From Candidatus Margulisiibacteriota bacterium (GTDB lineage: Bacteria > Margulisbacteria > Riflemargulisbacteria > GWF2-39-127): DNA of 64,000 nucleotides. The DNA lies in assembly GCA_003242895.1 (NCBI GenBank), contig QKMY01000053.1, positions 48,089 to 112,088 on the forward strand, read 5' to 3'. Under the pieces are notes generated by a model. It saw nothing but the letters and a program-made list of their open reading frames with translations. It was not told where the DNA came from and did not search any database. Positions 48,115 to 57,296 of the stretch are shown here, one piece after another. Position 1 is the stretch's first letter, and each line of letters starts with the position of its first letter. A program made the translations under genes and the position numbers.

Positions 48115-49491
48115 ATGTCCAGAATGCTTGGTGCTTGCATGAAAAAAGTAATACTCGAACCGTTAAAGAAGCGCATCGGTGAGTCCAGGGAAGAAATGCG
48201 TTTCCGCCTGAACGATTGGGGAATTACCGATGCGATGATAACTGAATTGATGCGAGTTTCAGATGTCCACTCAAAATTTTCCGATGAAACAATCGGTACG
48301 ATAAAATCGAGTTTGAGCCTGTTCTCCGAACAGGAATTGAAAGCTATTCCAAGTTTGAATGATCTCTCAATCGAAGATATGAAAAAAATATTTTATCTCA
48401 TCCCCGCTGTAAAAGGAGTACTCTGCCAGCTTAAAAAAGAATACCTGATTAACCCTCAATTACTTATATCACTTAATGACGAGAGGAGTAACTCAGAGAG
48501 ACAGAATGCTTTAATAGAGTTATTTACTAAAAAGAAAAAACAATATAGTGCTGCATATAAATTGATCGTGCGTCAGAGCGATTGGAGAGAAAAGCGTGAT
48601 TGGTTAATAAAAGATAGTAGTAAATTACTGATCAAAGAGCTGAATCTTGATGGATCTGCGATCGGGCTTATTTTGAAGCAAAACGGCTGGGCCGTGAAGG
48701 TGAATTGGCTGTCAAATAATAGAGATCTAATCAAAGAGCTGAATCTTGATGGATCTACCCTCGGGCTTATCTTGAGTCAAGGCGGATGGGAAGAGAAGGT
48801 GACCTGGCTATCAAATAATAGAGCTCTAATTAAAGAACTGAATCTTGGTGGATCTGCGATCGGGCTTATCTTGAAGCAAAACTGTTGGGCAGAAAAGGTG
48901 AACTGGCTGTCAAATAATAGAGATATGGTCAAAGAGATGAAGCTGGATGGATCTACCCTCGGGCTTATCTTGCAGCTAAATGATTGGGCGGAAAAGGTGG
49001 ACTGGCTGCCGAAGAACATAGATCTAATCAAAGACCTGAAGCTGTATGGATCTGCGATCGGGCTTATCTTGCAGCAAAACGGCTGGAAAGAAAAGGTGAC
49101 CTGGCTGTCAAATAACAGCCAGCTGATCAATGAGCTGAAGCTGTATGGATCTACAATTGGGTTTATCTTGCAGCAAAACGGATGGGTAGAAAAGGTGAAC
49201 TGGCTGTCAAATAATAAAGATTTAATCAAAGAGCTGAATCTTGATGGTCAAGCGATCGGGCTTATTTTGAATCAAAGTGGCTGGGCAGAAAAGGTGAAGT
49301 GGCTGTTAAATAATAAAGATCTAATCAAAGAGCTGAATCTTGATGGCTACGCAATCGGGCTTATTTTGAAGCCAAGTGATTGGGTGCAAAATCTGAACTG
49401 GCTTATGGAAAATAAAAATGAGTTGATCAGCTCAGGGATCACTCCAACAGAATTAGCTCGCAAACTGAATAAGAAAAATGCTGTCAAGTAA
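48115..49491 (+). CDS. Protein with tandem 33-residue helical repeats
   Basis: 458 residues, no signal peptide or membrane span. The N-terminal 145 residues are helical with no family seen. From residue 180 come seven full repeats of 33 residues and a partial eighth (180-212, 213-245, 246-278, 279-311, 312-344, 345-377, 378-410, 411 on), with a degenerate copy before them (147-179). Consensus: GSAIGLILKQNGWAEKVNW then LSNNRDLIKELNLD. Two helices per unit, with conserved Trp, suggest a solenoid for protein binding. Units are nearly identical at DNA level, so the array expanded recently. A short C-terminal cap follows. Function unknown; such repeat proteins are often adhesion, immunity or effector types. 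Confidence 0.75.
   Translation: MSRMLGACMKKVILEPLKKRIGESREEMRFRLNDWGITDAMITELMRVSDVHSKFSDETIGTIKSSLSLFSEQELKAIPSLNDLSIEDMKKIFYLIPAVKGVLCQLKKEYLINPQLLISLNDERSNSERQNALIELFTKKKKQYSAAYKLIVRQSDWREKRDWLIKDSSKLLIKELNLDGSAIGLILKQNGWAVKVNWLSNNRDLIKELNLDGSTLGLILSQGGWEEKVTWLSNNRALIKELNLGGSAIGLILKQNCWAEKVNWLSNNRDMVKEMKLDGSTLGLILQLNDWAEKVDWLPKNIDLIKDLKLYGSAIGLILQQNGWKEKVTWLSNNSQLINELKLYGSTIGFILQQNGWVEKVNWLSNNKDLIKELNLDGQAIGLILNQSGWAEKVKWLLNNKDLIKELNLDGYAIGLILKPSDWVQNLNWLMENKNELISSGITPTELARKLNKKNAVK
48652..49479 (+). repeat. Tandem 99-bp coding repeat, about eight units
   Basis: The unit length is exactly 99 bases: GGATCT(GCG/ACC) starts recur at 48652, 48751 and 48850 and onward. Neighbouring copies share most bases including silent positions, which points to recent duplication or gene conversion. 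The unit keeps the reading frame throughout. Confidence 0.85.
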
Positions 49492-49614
49492 GGTCTATTA
49501 ATACTGTCTAACTAATAACGATTACCTGCCCTTCGCTCCGAAAAAAATATGGCATGATTAAGCTAATTTTAGATTGTTTTTGGGAATCTTCGAAAAACTC
49601 ATCGATATAATTAT

Positions 49615-50346
49615 ATGAAACTAAAAATTATTGATGTAAAACCAAAATGGATTAATCCTTATAAGTCGCTGCAAGATCAATTTAGATCCATGCTAAATAA
49701 AGAATTATCAAGAAATAACGGAATTATATCCGAAGAAACTTTTCAAAATGCTTTTATAAATTGCAAAAAATTAACAAACTTACGACAAAGACTGTTTATT
49801 CCTAATAATAACCAGCTTGAATGGAAACCAGAAATAGTAAATGTGGAGATGTTAGCCAAAAAAATAGGCAAACCTATATCCGAACTTGATCCTCTTATAA
49901 TAGAAGTATTTAATCGGTCCAGACAGATGGACAATCGTTGTCGGTACCCATATTTGGCATATGCTAATAGAAATAATTTAATCAAGCACGATTCGATTGA
50001 TCCGGTTTATGGAATTGATGTTTTAATACGACCCGTAACTTCATTTACTGAGAGTGAGGAAAAGAAAAATAATTTCTTTATCGGCTCGCATTCTCTAGCA
50101 TTATTTTTACATGTTGATTTAGATGAAAAGATGGAGGTTCGTAATTCCAGTAATTTTATGTTTAGAGCTTCTGTGGGAACAGATCTAATGCAATCCGGAA
50201 TTAATAAATACCTCCATCCGAGACTATCTGTAATTGGTCCCTTATTGATTCCACTGTTGCGGGATAAAAACTATACTGAATTGATAACACTTTCTCTTAG
50301 CTCTGTAAATGAAGGCATCCATCGGTTTTTATTTCATGGTATTTGA
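49615..50346 (+). CDS. Hypothetical protein
   Basis: 243 residues, not recognised. No signal peptide or membrane span. It contains a long basic, Asn/Lys-rich N-terminal part (KPKWINPYKSLQDQFRSMLNKELSRNN) and a more hydrophobic C-terminal third with HSLALFLHVDLDEKME and IGPLLIPLLRDKNY. It follows the tandem-repeat gene by 123 bases on the same strand, and its base composition is somewhat more AT-rich than its neighbours, so both may belong to an acquired pair. No function proposed. Confidence 0.6.
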   Translation: MKLKIIDVKPKWINPYKSLQDQFRSMLNKELSRNNGIISEETFQNAFINCKKLTNLRQRLFIPNNNQLEWKPEIVNVEMLAKKIGKPISELDPLIIEVFNRSRQMDNRCRYPYLAYANRNNLIKHDSIDPVYGIDVLIRPVTSFTESEEKKNNFFIGSHSLALFLHVDLDEKMEVRNSSNFMFRASVGTDLMQSGINKYLHPRLSVIGPLLIPLLRDKNYTELITLSLSSVNEGIHRFLFHGI

Positions 50347-50664
50347 ATGCTGCCTTGATTAGGATGCAGCTATCGGAGCGGCAGAATCCTGGTTTACGCT
50401 ATTGAGGAGACCACCAGTTTCCTGACATGATGATTATCGGCATGAGCTTGAGGCTATTATCGTAGTACTTGCCATCATTCAATCGTTTTTGGAAATATTT
50501 CACCCTGTTATTAATATTTTGCATGTATAATATTTTGCTGTTACAATTAGAATAATCTTTTGTTTTGACATCAATTGACAGTAGGTTGCTGACCTTCGTC
50601 TGTCTCTGGTGCCAGCACAGCAAAAAAGCTTTATCTCACGAAGTATCCTTCGTGAGCAGATGAG
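50347..50664. other. 318-base gap with a 9-bp hairpin (50635-50656)
   Basis: No gene is called; the minus-strand frame 50399-50623 lacks family resemblance. A perfect stem CTCACGAAG (50635-50643) / CTTCGTGAG (50648-50656) with a four-base loop lies eight bases before the first possible ATG (50665) of the next gene, so it could affect its translation or be a minus-strand terminator (AAGCTTTTTT follows on that strand). Confidence 0.45.
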
Positions 50665-51858
50665 ATGATAAAGAAGATGCCAATGGTTATTTTAATGAAA
50701 AAAGTTTGTTTTAATATAATATTATTGCTGATAATCTTGAGTTTGCCGGCAGTCTGTTTTTCTGACCATAAAAAACCGCCTATTCCCAAGAGCTTTAAAT
50801 ATATTGAGGGGGCCTGGAATACCGGATTCGTCATAGAAGATGCCTTTGGAAATCAATGGGTATGGGTGCCCGTGGGCGGTATTGACGGCGGGTTTGTAAG
50901 AAGGGACTGGCCTGACCAGGGTTCTTCTGTTGCTGAAACGACCGAAAATGTTCCGGAGATTATCAAGACGGGGATCAACGAGCATGGCGGATTCTATATC
51001 GCGCGTTTCCAAGCGAGTAATGAAAACGGGAAAATAGCCTCTAAGGCTGACAAAAATGTCTGGAACAGGATTGACTGGAGTACCGCAAAAGATTTATGCC
51101 AAAACATGGGGAAAGATTATCGTTATAAAGGCGCTGATACCCATATGACTTACGATACCGAATGGGATTGTGTAGTTAAATGGTTCAAGCAAACCGGATT
51201 GAACATGAATGGTACGAACGCCAGTAATTCCGGTAACGTTATAAAAACTGGAATTTTCCATTCAAACAATATATATGATGTCGCTGGGAATATGTATGAG
51301 TGGTCTATGGGAAGAAAGTGTGCCGATGAGGTAATACTTCGTGGCGGATCTTTTAATAATGGCTCTGTTCTGTACCCTGTGACCATTCGTAATGCGGGTA
51401 TTGACCCGTCGGTAGAATGGGATGGTATCGGATTCCGCCCGGCATTTTCTTTGATGAGTATAACAGCTATATACGACAGTGCAAAAAAATATCTCAGAAA
51501 AAAATCAGACTATATGAAAGCTATTCGCATGTATGAAACTATTCTTGATATTGATCCTGTTAATGATGATGCCTATAACAATATAATAAGCCTCTACAAA
51601 AAGCTGCAAAATTACGATATGGTCCTTCAATACTCTCAAGATGCAATTAAGATTAATCCTAAGAACAAACAGGCTTATTGTACCCTGGCAGATGCTTATA
51701 TTGCAAAAAAAGATTACGATCAGGCTATTGATTTGGGAATGAAAGCGATCGAGATTGATCGAAGGTATTCTCCTGCACTTCTCGTATTGAGCAAAGCGTA
51801 CCAGAGGAAAGGTAATTATAGCAAATATACTTCTATAATGAGAAAGTTGAGAGGGTAG
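50665..51858 (+). CDS. Exported SUMF1-like (formylglycine-enzyme fold) protein with TPR domain
   Basis: 397 residues. The signal peptide follows MKKVCFNIILLLIILSLPAVCF (an ATG at 50695 is the alternative start). Residues about 55-275 are a SUMF1/FGE-sulfatase-type C-type-lectin fold: NQWVWVPVGGIDGGFV, GGFYIARFQAS, YDTEWDCVVKW, NIYDVAGNMYEWSMGRK, ILRGGSFNNGS and IGFRPAF. Active formylglycine enzymes use a Cys pair; that pair is not obvious here, so a binding role is likelier than catalysis. Residues 285-395 are three tetratricopeptide repeats. Presumably periplasmic or surface protein; partner unknown. Confidence 0.82.
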   Translation: MIKKMPMVILMKKVCFNIILLLIILSLPAVCFSDHKKPPIPKSFKYIEGAWNTGFVIEDAFGNQWVWVPVGGIDGGFVRRDWPDQGSSVAETTENVPEIIKTGINEHGGFYIARFQASNENGKIASKADKNVWNRIDWSTAKDLCQNMGKDYRYKGADTHMTYDTEWDCVVKWFKQTGLNMNGTNASNSGNVIKTGIFHSNNIYDVAGNMYEWSMGRKCADEVILRGGSFNNGSVLYPVTIRNAGIDPSVEWDGIGFRPAFSLMSITAIYDSAKKYLRKKSDYMKAIRMYETILDIDPVNDDAYNNIISLYKKLQNYDMVLQYSQDAIKINPKNKQAYCTLADAYIAKKDYDQAIDLGMKAIEIDRRYSPALLVLSKAYQRKGNYSKYTSIMRKLRG

Positions 51859-51875
51859 GAAGGCATAGTAGTCCT

Positions 51876-52661
51876 ATGTATTTAGATTCTCATCTTCACC
51901 TCACGAATCTAAAAGATCCAGTAACGATTGACTCGTTTATGGCAGAGGCCATGCACAGATTAGTTTCTCCCTTCTTTTGCAATTCTGCATTACCTGAAGA
52001 TTGGGAGCTTTTATCCGGACTTGCCGGCAGGCATGAATCAATTTTTCCTTTTTATGGAGTGCACCCCTGGTATGCCCATACTGTAGATCATCAAGTTGCC
52101 GGTACCCTAAAAATTTATCTGGCTGATGTTCCTACAGGGATCGGAGAAATAGGATTGGACCGATCGCTGAGGGCTGGGGCATACTATGAGAGACAGAAGT
52201 CGATTTTTGCTCTCCAGCTCGATATTGCGACTGAGCTGCATAAGCCTTTTGTCCTTCACTGTGTGAGAGCCTGGGGTGATATTCTGGATATTCTCCGGGC
52301 AAGGGATTTTGGCGGCGTACCTTTTATGGTGCATGGTTTTCAAGGATCGGTCGAGGTAGCGCGGGCTCTTTTGGATTTGGGAGCATATGTTTCTTTTTCC
52401 CCAAGAGCAATTACTAACGATTCTTCGGTAACACGGATGAATATCTGTTTTGTACCGAATGACAGGATACTTATTGAAACGGATAATACTTTTAACGATA
52501 ACGGGAAGTCTTGTATTGATGAGTATTTTGTCTGTTTAACTGAAGCTTATCGAATTATTGCTGAGATTAAGGGGATTAGTCTCGATACATTAAAGAAAGC
52601 GGTGAATAAGAATGGATCGATTTTTGCGAACGCAACTTATGCTCGGAAGAGAGAAGCATGA
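51876..52661 (+). CDS. TatD-family metal-dependent hydrolase
   Basis: A 261-residue TIM-barrel hydrolase. Metal ligands appear as DSHLHLT (HxH), GEIGLDRS (Glu), PFVLHCVRAW (His), FMVHGFQGS (His) and LIETDN (Asp), the full TatD set. TatD proteins are 3'-5' exo-DNases or related hydrolases. Its 3' end overlaps the next gene by 50 bases in another frame, so the two are coupled. Substrate not certain. Confidence 0.9.
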   Translation: MYLDSHLHLTNLKDPVTIDSFMAEAMHRLVSPFFCNSALPEDWELLSGLAGRHESIFPFYGVHPWYAHTVDHQVAGTLKIYLADVPTGIGEIGLDRSLRAGAYYERQKSIFALQLDIATELHKPFVLHCVRAWGDILDILRARDFGGVPFMVHGFQGSVEVARALLDLGAYVSFSPRAITNDSSVTRMNICFVPNDRILIETDNTFNDNGKSCIDEYFVCLTEAYRIIAEIKGISLDTLKKAVNKNGSIFANATYARKREA

Positions 52662-53424
52662 CAAGTTGCGCAGTAGCCGGGTTACTGTCATAGGACTAGG
52701 CGCGGTTGGCAGCTATGCCGTCGAGGGACTTGCCAGGGCCGGGATCGGATCCCTCAGGCTTATTGATCACGATAATGTTACCAAGAGCAACATTAACCGG
52801 CAGCTCTACGCACTTTCTTCTACGGTTGGACGGGCTAAGGCAGAGCTTGCGAAAGAACGTGTGCTCGATATTAATCCATATGCCCGGGTAGAGGCTCTTC
52901 AGATGTTTGTAGCTGCTGATTCCCTTGACATGGCACTTGATAATAGTCCGCATATGGTGGTTGATGCTATAGATTCACTTAATCCTAAAGTCCAGCTGCT
53001 GGCTACTCTGCAACAGCGAAGAATACCTCATATTTCGTCTATGGGGGCAGCAAAAAGGACTGATCCCTTTTCTGTAAAGATTGGAGATATCTCCGGCGTC
53101 AGCGCATGTCCGCTTGGCAAAAATGTTAGAAAGCGGTTGAGGAAATATGCCATTGATTCGGGAGTGCTCTGTGTATATTCTGATGAAAAGGTAATGCCGA
53201 ATGTGGATGATCCTTCATTGGATATTAATGAGGACTTTTACCCGCGAGGTCGGAAACGTACTGTGTTGGGCAGCCTTCCGACACTAACGGGAGTTTTTGG
53301 GCTGATTATCGCCAACCATGTTATTAATTATCTCTGTGGTGGTTTTTATGATAACCAGGTGCCTTTGCTGCAAACAAAAGATACAATAAAGGTTCTTCTC
53401 AACAAGGGAGATGCTAATTCGTAG
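52612..53424 (+). CDS. tcdA: tRNA threonylcarbamoyladenosine dehydratase-like protein (TcdA/ThiF family)
   Basis: 270 residues of the E1-like ThiF/MoeB superfamily, TcdA group, which uses ATP to cyclise t6A37 in tRNAs to ct6A. It begins RFLRTQLMLGREKHDKLRSSRVTVIGLGAVGSYAVEGLARAG (adenylate loop), LRLIDHDNVTKSNINRQLYAL (Asp and the Arg finger), VDAIDSLNPKVQLL, and ISSMGAAKRTDPFSVKIGDIS, with a Cys in SGVLCVYSDEK as candidate catalytic residue. The family pattern (xRFxRT) starts at the first codons, so the 50-base overlap with TatD is real and not a wrong start. Confidence 0.88.
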   Translation: MDRFLRTQLMLGREKHDKLRSSRVTVIGLGAVGSYAVEGLARAGIGSLRLIDHDNVTKSNINRQLYALSSTVGRAKAELAKERVLDINPYARVEALQMFVAADSLDMALDNSPHMVVDAIDSLNPKVQLLATLQQRRIPHISSMGAAKRTDPFSVKIGDISGVSACPLGKNVRKRLRKYAIDSGVLCVYSDEKVMPNVDDPSLDINEDFYPRGRKRTVLGSLPTLTGVFGLIIANHVINYLCGGFYDNQVPLLQTKDTIKVLLNKGDANS

Positions 53425-53500
53425 AGCCGAATGGGTGAAGATATTTTTTTTAATTATGTTCCTTGCTATAATACGTCACCAGAACTATGCCGGGTGACGT

Positions 53501-54394
53501 ATGAAAAGAAATAATTTGATGCATGCCAAATTGTTCGCAATTATCGCAGCCTGTTTGTTCGGAGCGACGACCCCTTTTTCGAAATTGCTTCTTAGCCAGA
53601 TACACCCTCTTGTTCTTGTGGGTCTTTTTGGCCTGGGAAGTGGAGCTGTAATGCTGATTATTCGTTTATTGCAGGTGGGCCTGTTCCATACGGAAAGAAT
53701 TAAAGTTGAACTCAGTAAATACTATTGGTTATGGTTATTTGGCGCGATGTTAACCGGTGGTATTCTGGCCCCGGTTGTTTTAGTTTACAGCCTTCCTCGT
53801 ACTTCAGCAGCAACGGCCTCAATTCTGCTTAATTTTGAATCGGTTAGTACAACGCTGTTTGCTGCATACCTATTTAAGGAGAAAATTGGCCCACGTATCT
53901 GGCTTGCGATTATATTAATAACTGTTGCCAGTATTTTGTTGTCAGTGGATTGGAGTAGTTCCTGGGGGATATCGCTAAGTGCTTTAGGAGTCCTTCTCTC
54001 GACAGTATTTTGGGGGCTTGATAATAATTTTACCCGAAATATCTCAATGAAAGATCCTTATTCAATAGTTATAGTAAGAGGGCTTGTTTCCGGTTCTTCA
54101 GTTTTATGTTTCTCTATTATCCTGGGAATGCCTTTCCCTTCGTCTATTTATCTGGTTGCCGCCATAATGTGGGGTGGGCTTGTTTACGGTATCGGGCTTG
54201 TTCTTTTTATTCTTGCGATAAGAGATCTTGGTGCATCCCGAGCAAGTGCTCTGCTCGGGACAGCCCCGTTTTTAGGAGCGCTTTTCTCTTTTTTCGTATT
54301 TTGGGAACTACCAGCTATGCAGTTTGTTATCGCACTTCCCTTTATGGTAGCAGGCGCCTATATCCTGCTCAAAGAGAAACACATAGCTCTGTAG
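53501..54394 (+). CDS. EamA/DMT-family transporter
   Basis: A 297-residue membrane protein with ten predicted spans and two EamA repeats: KLFAIIAACLFGATTPFSKLLL in the first, ALGVLLSTVFWGLDNNFTRNI in the second. DMT exporters move small metabolites or amino acids out of the cell. It starts 77 bases after tcdA and is followed by a convergent acyltransferase gene. Substrate unknown. Confidence 0.9.
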   Translation: MKRNNLMHAKLFAIIAACLFGATTPFSKLLLSQIHPLVLVGLFGLGSGAVMLIIRLLQVGLFHTERIKVELSKYYWLWLFGAMLTGGILAPVVLVYSLPRTSAATASILLNFESVSTTLFAAYLFKEKIGPRIWLAIILITVASILLSVDWSSSWGISLSALGVLLSTVFWGLDNNFTRNISMKDPYSIVIVRGLVSGSSVLCFSIILGMPFPSSIYLVAAIMWGGLVYGIGLVLFILAIRDLGASRASALLGTAPFLGALFSFFVFWELPAMQFVIALPFMVAGAYILLKEKHIAL

Positions 54395-54440
54395 CCAGGA
54401 ATTAAAACGTGGATTAGGTTATCTTTTTTTGTAATTTTAA

Positions 54441-55517
54441 TTACGAATGAACCAGAGTAGCCGCACTCGGTTTAGCTGCGTTTTCTGCTATAGTAAGGAT
54501 TTTTTTGCGCATGGGTTTTTCTACATAAATGTAGAGACCGATCCCAGTCAGAATAATTGTCAGGAGCAGCATAACTAACATAAACATTTTGTTACTGACA
54601 ATAATTACATTCATTTTTATTAGTGCAGAAAATATCTGTATGTTTATCGCTTGCGCGAGATAGATGCAGTATGATGCCTCTCCCAGAAAAACAAGGCTTC
54701 TGGTTGAAAAAAACTTATAAACTATTCCTGTTATGTTTAATAATGATAATATCAAGAGAAAACTAAGGGGATAAATTAAGATATCAAGGGGTGCTTTACT
54801 CTCTGCAACGAAAAAAAATAAGATTATCGTAAGTAGCAAAAATGTATGTGCATATTTTATCTGTATGCCTTTTTTATAAATATGACATATATAATTGCCT
54901 AATATAAAGGCCGGCAGTATCCGGAAAAAAGTCATATGCGTATAAACATTAAATCCATGAGTGCTAAGTCCGGCAGTGGCATGATAATGGTTAATATACA
55001 GACATAAAGCTCCTATTGATAATAATAACCAAAGGATCTTGTAAAATATTTTTGCTTTATTCAGAATAAAGAAGCAGAATGGCAAAATTACAATATAGGC
55101 AAGAAACTCGGTGCTGATAGACCATGCTGGGTAGTTTAAGCTTGGGTTAAATCCGAACCAGGATTGTATCATCAACAAATTTTTTATGGTCAGACTGGTC
55201 ATCAACTTGTCAGGTTCTTGATTGATATATGCATTTATTACATTATAAATAATAAAAAAAGCGGTTGTTACAAAGTATGCAGGATATATTCTGGCGATCC
55301 TTTTTATCAAGTACAGGAAATAATCGGAGATGGTTTTTATTTTATCGTCATAGCAATAGCTTAAGATAAACCCCGATAGAATGAAAAATACATCAACAGC
55401 CAGATAACCATTTTTTGTCCAAGCTAATTCATATTGCAAAGCAGAACTCAGATGACGGCAGATAACCCAGACAGCCAAAAAAAACCTCAAGCTTGTTAAT
55501 GAGTATATCTTTTGCAT
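54441..55517 (-). CDS. Acyltransferase family 3 (OafA/YrhL-like) membrane protein
   Basis: 358 residues with about ten membrane spans. Family motifs: TSLRFFLAVWVICRHLSS (the conserved RxxAxxxVxxxH with its catalytic His), YLAVDVFFILSGFILSYCYDDK (the VDxFFxxSGF motif) and PAWSISTEFLAY. AT3 enzymes O-acetylate surface or secreted glycans, so it could decorate the glycan made by the upstream locus. It is convergent with the EamA gene, with 46 bases between the stops. Confidence 0.9.
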   Translation of the reverse strand: MQKIYSLTSLRFFLAVWVICRHLSSALQYELAWTKNGYLAVDVFFILSGFILSYCYDDKIKTISDYFLYLIKRIARIYPAYFVTTAFFIIYNVINAYINQEPDKLMTSLTIKNLLMIQSWFGFNPSLNYPAWSISTEFLAYIVILPFCFFILNKAKIFYKILWLLLSIGALCLYINHYHATAGLSTHGFNVYTHMTFFRILPAFILGNYICHIYKKGIQIKYAHTFLLLTIILFFFVAESKAPLDILIYPLSFLLILSLLNITGIVYKFFSTRSLVFLGEASYCIYLAQAINIQIFSALIKMNVIIVSNKMFMLVMLLLTIILTGIGLYIYVEKPMRKKILTIAENAAKPSAATLVHS

Positions 55518-55772
55518 TTTCGCTATCTCCTTTTACATACTGTGTGGGCGAGGTTCTTATTGTATAAAGGAATATTTTCGTCAGTATTTCTATTTGTTCT
55601 GTATAATTATCTTATTATAATTTCAAAATCATTATATATTTAATTAATTATATTATCAATGACTTTAAATTATCATAGGTATCTTATTAATTAATGGTTT
55701 ATAAACTAAGAGGTTGTCTTAAAAATACCTGTTCTGCTACGTAACGCAGTAACCTTGGCTGATCGAAAAAGG

Positions 55773-57296
55773 CTATTTTCTCAGCATAACGATTAGTGAG
55801 TTGAGATATTCTTCCATCCATGTGTACCCGCTCGGAGCCACGGCATTTTTCTCAAGGGCTTTCTTTGAGCCGCAACGAGCAATTTCAAACCTGTCCGGCA
55901 GATCGTCATGGTCGGAGTCAGCGGGCGTAGTTCCAGCCGCCAGATATGGATAGTCGCTGCTTGACACACAGGTTACCAATGAACCTGTACTGTTTATAAC
56001 ATCCTGGATAATACGAAAATCCACTGCATCTAACTTAGGAACGCAGGCTCCTGCGTTAGCAAGTACTTTTGTATATGCATTTTCAGCTTTATCAATCCTA
56101 ATTCCTGAAACACCAGTAGCAGGCGAGGTTGCCTTCAGGCAGCCTCCCGTACCACCGCCATACCATAATACAAGCGACCAGTCGTTTCCCGATCTGCTGT
56201 CAGGCCTAGCCGGTCCTACATTTCCGGATAGGTATATTTTTGAGTCGTTATGCACATAATACTCCTGGTTCCATCCCGGATAGTTGAGTATTATGATAGG
56301 CTGCCTGGGACCCTCTGTGCCTTTGCGCTTGTAGTAATTGCCGATGAGGTTCCAATATGAAGGCTGAAAATCATAGAAACCGGAATTCTTGCTTTCCAGA
56401 GGGGAACCTATAAAGTCAGTTCCTTTGTTGGTCCAATGATACATTACATTGTTTATAATTTCCCCGGAGGTACCGTCATTGCATTCCGGACCTCTCTGTT
56501 TATAGTGTGCAAAAAGATTATGGTGAAGGCTAATGTTTTTACCCCGGTCACCAACGAGAAGCGGGTATCCGGTTATGTTCGGATAGTTTTTATCCCAGAT
56601 CGGTTCTGCAATGATATTCCATTGCCAGGTAATATGATGTGCTGCGTACCAGCTTGCAGCATTTTCATCGGCGGCCCATGTGAAAGAGCAATGATCAACA
56701 ATTATATTATATGGTTGCCCATACGGTGCAGTATGACCGCCTAGCGCTTCGATAGCAATTCCATCGCTGTTCGGGTCATTAGCTCCTGTCCTTGCCCGTC
56801 CGTTTCTTATTCGGAGACCCCGAATAACGATATCATGACTTTTGATCCTTAACGCACCGCCTTTTATACAAATACCTCCGCCTGGAGCTGTTTGTCCCGC
56901 TATTGTTACGTATGGATGCATTACACTGATCTCTCCCGTAAGAGATATCGTACCGCCGATATCGAATACGACAACTAAAGGCCATGTAATATTGAACGCA
57001 TTTCTAAAACTGCCGTATCCGCTATCGTTAAGATTGGTTACATGATAGATAACGGGCGTTATTGCGCCTGAATATGCTCCGCGGGTTTTTGCTCCGAATC
57101 CCTCAGCACCCGGGAAAGCTATTGTTGCTGGAACCGGCTCAGGAGCCGTGGCTGATATACTGGCAGATTTTGATGCGGTAACGGCGTTGATGATAGGTTG
57201 ATTAAGTGAGGGGAGGTCAGTATCGCCGGTAAGCTTTTCACGACAACCTGTAATAAGCAGCAGGAACGCTGCGCAACACATTACCGAACGTTTCAT
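55773..57296 (-). CDS. Pectate-lyase-like (PL1) surface lipoprotein
   Basis: 507 residues. Lipoprotein signal MKRSVMCCAAFLLLITGC (Cys 18). The mature protein is a right-handed beta helix of the pectate lyase family 1 type: FPGAEGFGAKTRGAYSG, VIYHVTNLNDSGYGSFRNAF, VTIAGQTAPGGGICIKGG, IVIRGLRIRNGRA, NIIVDHCSFTWAADENAA, ISLHHNLFAHYKQRGPECN. The C-terminal 100 residues (PADSDHDDLPDRFEIARC, then YTWMEEYLNSL) are a pattern common in PL1 secreted proteins. It probably cleaves or binds uronate-rich polysaccharide outside the cell. It stands alone between an acyltransferase and unknown genes. Confidence 0.88.
   Translation of the reverse strand: MKRSVMCCAAFLLLITGCREKLTGDTDLPSLNQPIINAVTASKSASISATAPEPVPATIAFPGAEGFGAKTRGAYSGAITPVIYHVTNLNDSGYGSFRNAFNITWPLVVVFDIGGTISLTGEISVMHPYVTIAGQTAPGGGICIKGGALRIKSHDIVIRGLRIRNGRARTGANDPNSDGIAIEALGGHTAPYGQPYNIIVDHCSFTWAADENAASWYAAHHITWQWNIIAEPIWDKNYPNITGYPLLVGDRGKNISLHHNLFAHYKQRGPECNDGTSGEIINNVMYHWTNKGTDFIGSPLESKNSGFYDFQPSYWNLIGNYYKRKGTEGPRQPIIILNYPGWNQEYYVHNDSKIYLSGNVGPARPDSRSGNDWSLVLWYGGGTGGCLKATSPATGVSGIRIDKAENAYTKVLANAGACVPKLDAVDFRIIQDVINSTGSLVTCVSSSDYPYLAAGTTPADSDHDDLPDRFEIARCGSKKALEKNAVAPSGYTWMEEYLNSLIVMLRK

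Noticed and set aside
48652..49479. Regular 99-bp repeats considered as a CRISPR-like or satellite array
   Set aside because: Repeats are contiguous without spacers, keep an open frame and encode a coherent 33-residue unit, so they are coding repeats.
50399..50623. 74-codon minus-strand frame after the 49615 gene
   Set aside because: No recognisable family, weak start context; could be a gene remnant but cannot be supported.
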